From NCBI RefSeq assembly GCF_009913235.1, contig NZ_CP047897.1:3843001-3907000 (forward strand): a stretch of 64,000 bases of DNA. The letters are read 5' to 3'. The translations under genes were made by a program, and so were the position numbers. The notes under the pieces are model-generated. The model was not told where the DNA came from, ran no database searches, and saw nothing but the letters and a program-made list of their open reading frames with translations. This stretch comes from Nibribacter ruber. GTDB lineage: Bacteria > Bacteroidota > Bacteroidia > Cytophagales > Hymenobacteraceae. Below are positions 60,177 through 64,000 of this stretch, in pieces. How positions within the stretch are numbered: position 1 is the stretch's first letter; each line of letters begins with the position of its first letter.

Positions 60177-61649
60177 CTAAGACAAGGCCTGCGTGTCTAT
60201 GAATTCAGTCTTTTTATACGAGATGGAAAGCAAGCCCAGGAACGTAAGTGCCCCGTTCAGGATCAATACCTCAAACCCGAACTCATATCCCCAGAGCCAC
60301 TCCACAGAATTAGAACTGATGATAAATGTAAGGATGGGAGCCAGCACGCAAACCACCGGCGTTAAACGGTCGCGCACGGCCAAACGCGTGAACACGCCAA
60401 AGGCATAAAGACCCAGCAGAGGGCCATACGTGTACCCGGCCACTTTGAACACCGCCTGCACCACGCTCTCATTGTTCAGGTACTTGAAGGCGATGATGAT
60501 AAGGCCCATCAAAAGCGAAAAGGTAAGGTGCACCCAGTTCTTCAACCTGATGCGCTCTGTCTCTGGACGGTTTTTGAAATCCAGAAAATCTACGCAGAAA
60601 GAGGTGGTGAGTGCCGTCAAGGCAGAGTCTGCCGAAGCGTACGTGATGGCCGTGATGCCCAGAATGAACGCAATGGCTGCAAAGGAGGAGAAGTAGTTAA
60701 GCGCCAGGAACGGGAACACGTTATCACCTTTCTCAGGCAGGCCAATGCCTTTGGCACCGGCGTACAGGTACAACAACGCGCCCAGGCTCAGGAACAGAAT
60801 GTTCACAATCATGATGATGACCGTGAAGGTGAACATGTTCTTCTGGGCTTCCTTCAGGTTTTTACAGCTCAGGTTCTTCTGCATCATGTCCTGATCCAGA
60901 CCTACCATCACAATGGAGATGAAAGCCCCAGACAGGAACTGCTTAAAGAAGTAGCGCGGGTCTTTCACATCCCAGAAGAACACTTGTGAGTATTTGCTGT
61001 TGGAGATGGTGTCTACCATGCCAGAAAAGGACAGGTTCAACTCAGACGAAATCATGGAAATACTCACGCCCACGCAGATGAGCATGGCCAGCGTCTGGAA
61101 AGTGTCCGTCCAGATGATGGTTTTCATGCCGCCTCTAAACGTGTAAACCCAGATGAGCGCAATGGTAATGGCCACAGACACTTCAAACGGAACGCCCAGG
61201 TCATCAAACACCGCCAACTGCAATACGCCTGCCACCAGGTACATCCTAATAGAAGCGCCCAGCGTGCGGGACAGCAAAAAGAACGCCGCGCCGGTTTTGT
61301 AAGACCAGAACCCGAAACGCTCTTCCAGGTAGGTATAAATGGACACCAGATTGAGACGGTAATATAAGGGCATCAAGATCAAGGCCACTACAAAATAGCC
61401 CAGCATGTTGCCAAAAATGAGCTGCAGGTATGAGAACTGGGCCTTCTCCACCATGCCCGGAATGGAAATGAACGTCACCCCAGAAAGGGAAGTGCCAATC
61501 ATGCCAAAAGCCACCACATACCACGGCGACTGTCGGTTGGCCAGGAAGAAGCTGTCTGTAGACTCGCCTTTCTTGCTGGTGAGAAAGGAGATTAAGATGA
61601 GTACACAAAAATAGGCGGTGATGATGCCCAGAATTAGCGTTGAAGACAT
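60177..61649 (-). CDS. sodium:solute symporter (SSS family), copy 2
   Basis: 490 residues, the same architecture as the neighbouring symporter: FFLANRQSPWYVVAFGMIGT near 36, YLEERFGFWSYKTGAAFFLLSR near 106, ALIWVYTFRGGMKTIIWTDT near 165. The two proteins align along their whole length. It lies upstream of copy 1 on the same strand. Between them is a palindrome (copy 24) but no gene, so they could be one transcript. It probably uses a related solute, and the duplication may have widened the substrate range. Confidence 0.93.
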   Translation of the reverse strand: MSSTLILGIITAYFCVLILISFLTSKKGESTDSFFLANRQSPWYVVAFGMIGTSLSGVTFISIPGMVEKAQFSYLQLIFGNMLGYFVVALILMPLYYRLNLVSIYTYLEERFGFWSYKTGAAFFLLSRTLGASIRMYLVAGVLQLAVFDDLGVPFEVSVAITIALIWVYTFRGGMKTIIWTDTFQTLAMLICVGVSISMISSELNLSFSGMVDTISNSKYSQVFFWDVKDPRYFFKQFLSGAFISIVMVGLDQDMMQKNLSCKNLKEAQKNMFTFTVIIMIVNILFLSLGALLYLYAGAKGIGLPEKGDNVFPFLALNYFSSFAAIAFILGITAITYASADSALTALTTSFCVDFLDFKNRPETERIRLKNWVHLTFSLLMGLIIIAFKYLNNESVVQAVFKVAGYTYGPLLGLYAFGVFTRLAVRDRLTPVVCVLAPILTFIISSNSVEWLWGYEFGFEVLILNGALTFLGLLSISYKKTEFIDTQALS

Positions 61650-61769
61650 AGCTTAGTCAGGATTGGAGCGAAATCACCCCGGTTAACACCAAGGCATAAG
61701 GACAAATATAATTAAAAAACCATACCCTGTTTCTGCGGTGATAAGATGTTACGGTCCGTCGGAAAGCAA

Positions 61770-61804
61770 AAAACTCTTCCGGGGGTTTCTCCCAGAAGAG
61801 TTTT
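61770..61804 (-). terminator. intrinsic terminator of the small secreted protein gene
   Basis: AAAACTCTTC-C-GGG with CCC-A-GAAGAGTTTT, loop GGTTTCT-like. About 40 bp after the stop at 61846 on the minus strand, with T-rich flanks. Confidence 0.7.
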
Positions 61805-61845
61805 GTTTATGGAATAAAGTTGCGCCAGAAATGCAGGACTGCCCA

Positions 61846-62514
61846 TTAAAAAGGATTCCCGAAGGAAGAGCCAGGCTGATAGTAAGCACCTGGTGCACCC
61901 CAGTACCCGGTGGTACCGCTGCCGTACCGCACGCCACCCGAAATAGTCACGTTGGGCGCCAGTTGGTACTTAGCCTGGAAATCAAATCCCTGCTGCGGAT
62001 AGCCGCCATAGGTAAATGGATTAGCCATGTACATGGAAGGAGAGGCGGGGCCAATGCTCTTCCAGACGCTGCCGCTCAGCATGAGTTTCTCGGTCATGGC
62101 ATAGGAGCCGCCCACATGCAACAAGTACTGCCGCGAGGCCGGATTGCCCAGAGTCAACGGACCGGCTCCTGCTCCCTCGCCGCGTGCGGCAGAGGATACC
62201 GTAGACCCGCCCCAACTCTGAATCATCATAAGGCTGCTGAACACCTGAAAACGAGGCGTCACGTGGTACTGTACCCGTGGCTCAAGGTAGCTTGCAGAGC
62301 CAAAACTGCTGAACGCCGCCCCTGCTGACAGGCTGTAGCTTAGCCTGGACGTTTTTAAAAGAGTGGACGCTGCCTGAACAGAATCAGGTTTGGTAGCCGT
62401 TACCGTAGGTTGGGCGCTAGTCTCTGGCAGCAAGGTCATGTCCTGCGCCTGCAACGTTCCGCCCAAAAGCAAGGCTGCGCACAAGGCCGTATAGAAGGAT
62501 AATTTTTTGGTCAT
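61846..62514 (-). CDS. secreted beta-barrel-like protein of unknown function
   Basis: 222 residues from the ATG at 62514 (MTKKLSFYTALCAALLLGG, signal peptide ending LQA). Alternating hydrophobic and polar residues (VQYHVTPRFQVFSSLMMIQSWGG, LHVGGSYAMTEKLMLSGSVWKS, FDFQAKYQLAPNVTISGGVRYG) and a C-terminal Phe suggest an outer-membrane barrel of about eight strands. I do not recognise a named family. The longer ORF from 62529 adds five residues. It lies between the symporters and the M61 peptidase, both on the same strand, without a clear link. Confidence 0.65.
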   Translation of the reverse strand: MTKKLSFYTALCAALLLGGTLQAQDMTLLPETSAQPTVTATKPDSVQAASTLLKTSRLSYSLSAGAAFSSFGSASYLEPRVQYHVTPRFQVFSSLMMIQSWGGSTVSSAARGEGAGAGPLTLGNPASRQYLLHVGGSYAMTEKLMLSGSVWKSIGPASPSMYMANPFTYGGYPQQGFDFQAKYQLAPNVTISGGVRYGSGTTGYWGAPGAYYQPGSSFGNPF

Positions 62515-62583
62515 AGTCTGAATACCCAACCGGGCACTACAAATCTAACGAAAACATCAGGTAATATTGTAAGGCAGCCTCGT

Positions 62584-62621
62584 CGTTTTTAGTCTGATTT
62601 CCAGAAACTAAGCCAAAAACG
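62584..62621. repeat. 38-bp palindromic repeat, copy 25
   Basis: Arms CGTTTTTAGTCTG and TAAGCCAAAAACG around TTTCCAGAAA. It ends 6 bp from the M61 stop codon. Confidence 0.82.
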
Positions 62622-62627
62622 CCGGGG

Positions 62628-64000
62628 CTACTGCACTGTTTTACTTCCTAACCAGGCCTCGCGGCGGGCTTTCATGTCTGGCGTGAGCGTCTGACCGGTT
62701 TTCTCCAGAGGCACCATTTCAATTTTTGGGTCCTGCGCCAGCGTGACGGCCACTTGTTTCTTGGTGCCGCGCTGCTCTACTTCCACCTGAACGGTCTGGC
62801 CGGGCTTGAACTTGTTCAAAATCTCATCCAGGGTCTTCTGGTCTTTCAGCTTTTTGCCATTCACCGTCAAAAGGACGTCTTCGCGGTCCAGGCCTGCCTT
62901 GTAGAGCGGGCTGCCAATGTGCGTGCCGCTCATTAACGTGGCCTGGTCATTAGTGAACTGTAATTGTTCTGTGTTCAAAACGGCTTTTCCCGGCCGCGCA
63001 GTCCGCAAAACCACACCCATCTGCTTGGCCAGGGTTTCATACGGCATCAGCTCCTTGCCATGTACGTGTCTTAAGAAGAAATCTTTGGCGAAGGCAGGAT
63101 CTTTGGTCAAATCTGCCAAGGCTACTTCCAGGTCTGCCAGCGTATATGGCTTTTCTGGTTTGCCGTGGCGCTGCCAGAGCAGGCGCATGTAGTCGTCTAA
63201 GGTCAAGCCCTGAAATCTGGTGCGTAAGGTCAGGTCCAAACCAAAGCCCACCGCACTCCCGAAGGTGTAGTACGAGATGAACGTATTGTGCCTGTTCACC
63301 GGGTCCACTGATCTGGAGGCGTCTACAAACGGCGCCTGCATGCTCATCTCAACTGGCGAGAAGTAGTTTTTGCCCGGTGCGAAGATTACATAACCCACCT
63401 CATCGGCGGCGGCCTGCAAGTATTCTTCTGCGTTGATGACGCCCGCGCGGTGCATGAGCAAGTCTGTGTAGTAATTAGTGAAGCCTTCGGCCAGCCACAG
63501 TTCACCGCTCATGTTGGCGTCTGCAAAGTTGAACGGCTCCAGGCTCTTGGGCCTGATGCGCTCTACGTTCCAGGAATGGAAAAACTCATGCGCCAGAGTT
63601 CCCAGATTGCCAATCATGCCGGTGCGCAAAGGACGCGAACTGGTGATGCTGGTAGAGTTGCGGTGCTCCATTCCGTCTCCAGGCGTGCCCGGCATGTAAC
63701 AGGCCAAAAAGGTGTACGTGCCGAAGTCAAAGGCGGGAAGCTCCCCAAACACGGCCTGCGCCTGCGTGACAATGCGCTGGGCCTTCTGCGTGTACTCGTC
63801 CAGTTCTTTCTCAGTGCCCTGGTGGTGCATGGCAATTCTAACCTGCTGGGTGCGGCCGTTTTCTGCCACGGGCCACTGGCGCCATTGCAGGTTGGCCAGC
63901 TCAGTGGGGCTGTCCATGAGGTATTGGAAATTTGGCGCGCTGAACGTGAGGTTGTTGCCAGTCTCGGGCTTTAACTGCGTGGCTGCTGTCCATTGCGGAA
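62628..64000 (-). CDS. M61 glycyl aminopeptidase-like peptidase with PDZ domain, 5' end beyond window
   Basis: The frame stays open to the right edge (upstream residues NNLTFSAPNFQYLMDSP), so at least 457 C-terminal residues are shown. The M61 zinc site is LAHEFFHSWNVERIRPKSLEPF, with the Glu two helices on in LWLAEGFTNYYTDLLMHR. A PDZ domain follows near the C-terminus (HIGSPLYKAGLDREDVLLTVNGKKL). This is the PDZ-M61 architecture, a probable periplasmic peptidase with a preference for N-terminal Gly or Ala in characterised members. The in-frame ATG at 63917 is internal and is not the true start. Confidence 0.93.
   Translation of the reverse strand, partial: PQWTAATQLKPETGNNLTFSAPNFQYLMDSPTELANLQWRQWPVAENGRTQQVRIAMHHQGTEKELDEYTQKAQRIVTQAQAVFGELPAFDFGTYTFLACYMPGTPGDGMEHRNSTSITSSRPLRTGMIGNLGTLAHEFFHSWNVERIRPKSLEPFNFADANMSGELWLAEGFTNYYTDLLMHRAGVINAEEYLQAAADEVGYVIFAPGKNYFSPVEMSMQAPFVDASRSVDPVNRHNTFISYYTFGSAVGFGLDLTLRTRFQGLTLDDYMRLLWQRHGKPEKPYTLADLEVALADLTKDPAFAKDFFLRHVHGKELMPYETLAKQMGVVLRTARPGKAVLNTEQLQFTNDQATLMSGTHIGSPLYKAGLDREDVLLTVNGKKLKDQKTLDEILNKFKPGQTVQVEVEQRGTKKQVAVTLAQDPKIEMVPLEKTGQTLTPDMKARREAWLGSKTVQ

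Noticed and set aside
1118-62621. 38-bp palindromes as intrinsic terminators
   Set aside because: The T-tract is on the 5' side and the A-tract on the 3' side on both strands, the reverse of what an intrinsic terminator needs.
1118-62621. CRISPR array
   Set aside because: Repeats are kilobases apart with genes between them, and no cas gene is present.

Overview
The window looks like chromosomal DNA of a Bacteroidota bacterium, most likely a Hymenobacteraceae/Cytophagales-type genus such as Rufibacter or Pontibacter. The genus is inference. Supporting signs are a SusC/SusD pair, a TonB-dependent receptor with a carboxypeptidase-regulatory N-terminal domain, LytS/LytTR two-component genes, a BlaI/M56 pair, the Bacteroidota form of ArgF, and TAnnTTTG promoter boxes. 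No rRNA, tRNA, CRISPR array, phage or plasmid module was seen.

Layout. 1-6.9 kb holds housekeeping genes: fumarylacetoacetase (cut by the left edge), a NifU-like/Mrp Fe-S pair, dnaG and ribBA. 7.2-8.7 kb holds two tandem paralogous secreted proteins of unknown role. 8.7-12.5 kb, minus strand, has an ABC-2 transporter pair and an M56 peptidase/BlaI repressor pair with its own operators. 12.6-31.5 kb is mostly secreted hydrolases and envelope proteins: M14 peptidase, DoxX, pentapeptide protein, lipoproteins, SurE, a HEXXH metalloprotease, an Asp-box beta-propeller protein, a TonB-like protein, a DUF1028 protein and an M28 peptidase, then an AraC regulator and a DUF983 protein. 31.7-36.2 kb has a TonB-dependent receptor and a LytS/LytTR pair. 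36.6-41.4 kb has an active/inactive M16 protease pair and an NADP-dependent oxidoreductase. 41.5-50.7 kb is an almost complete arginine pathway on the minus strand (GNAT, argG, argC, argD, argF', argB, argE, argH). 51.3-56 kb is a SusCD pair, followed by an MsbA-like exporter, two tandem sodium:solute symporters, a small beta-rich secreted protein and an M61 peptidase (cut by the right edge).

How genes work together. The arg genes convert glutamate to arginine through N-acylated intermediates. ArgF has Val at position 90, where the N-succinylornithine enzyme of Bacteroides fragilis has Pro, which points to succinylated intermediates. Their leader (about 50.76-51.0 kb) has two terminator-like hairpins, a compact multi-hairpin structure and an arginine-rich short ORF, so attenuation or an RNA switch is plausible.

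The strongest unexplained structure is a dispersed palindrome of about 38 bp with arms CGTTTTTGGCCTG and CAGGCCAAAAACG. I count 25 copies, all between genes and mostly within 80 bp of a stop codon. Its T/A polarity is the reverse of an intrinsic terminator, and some copies sit at the exact centre of longer copy-specific palindromes. Other non-coding structures are a candidate group II intron remnant (about 27.9-28.5 kb, minus), a pair of 166-bp hairpin elements inside the arg cluster, and a 199-bp element with 27-bp terminal inverted repeats.
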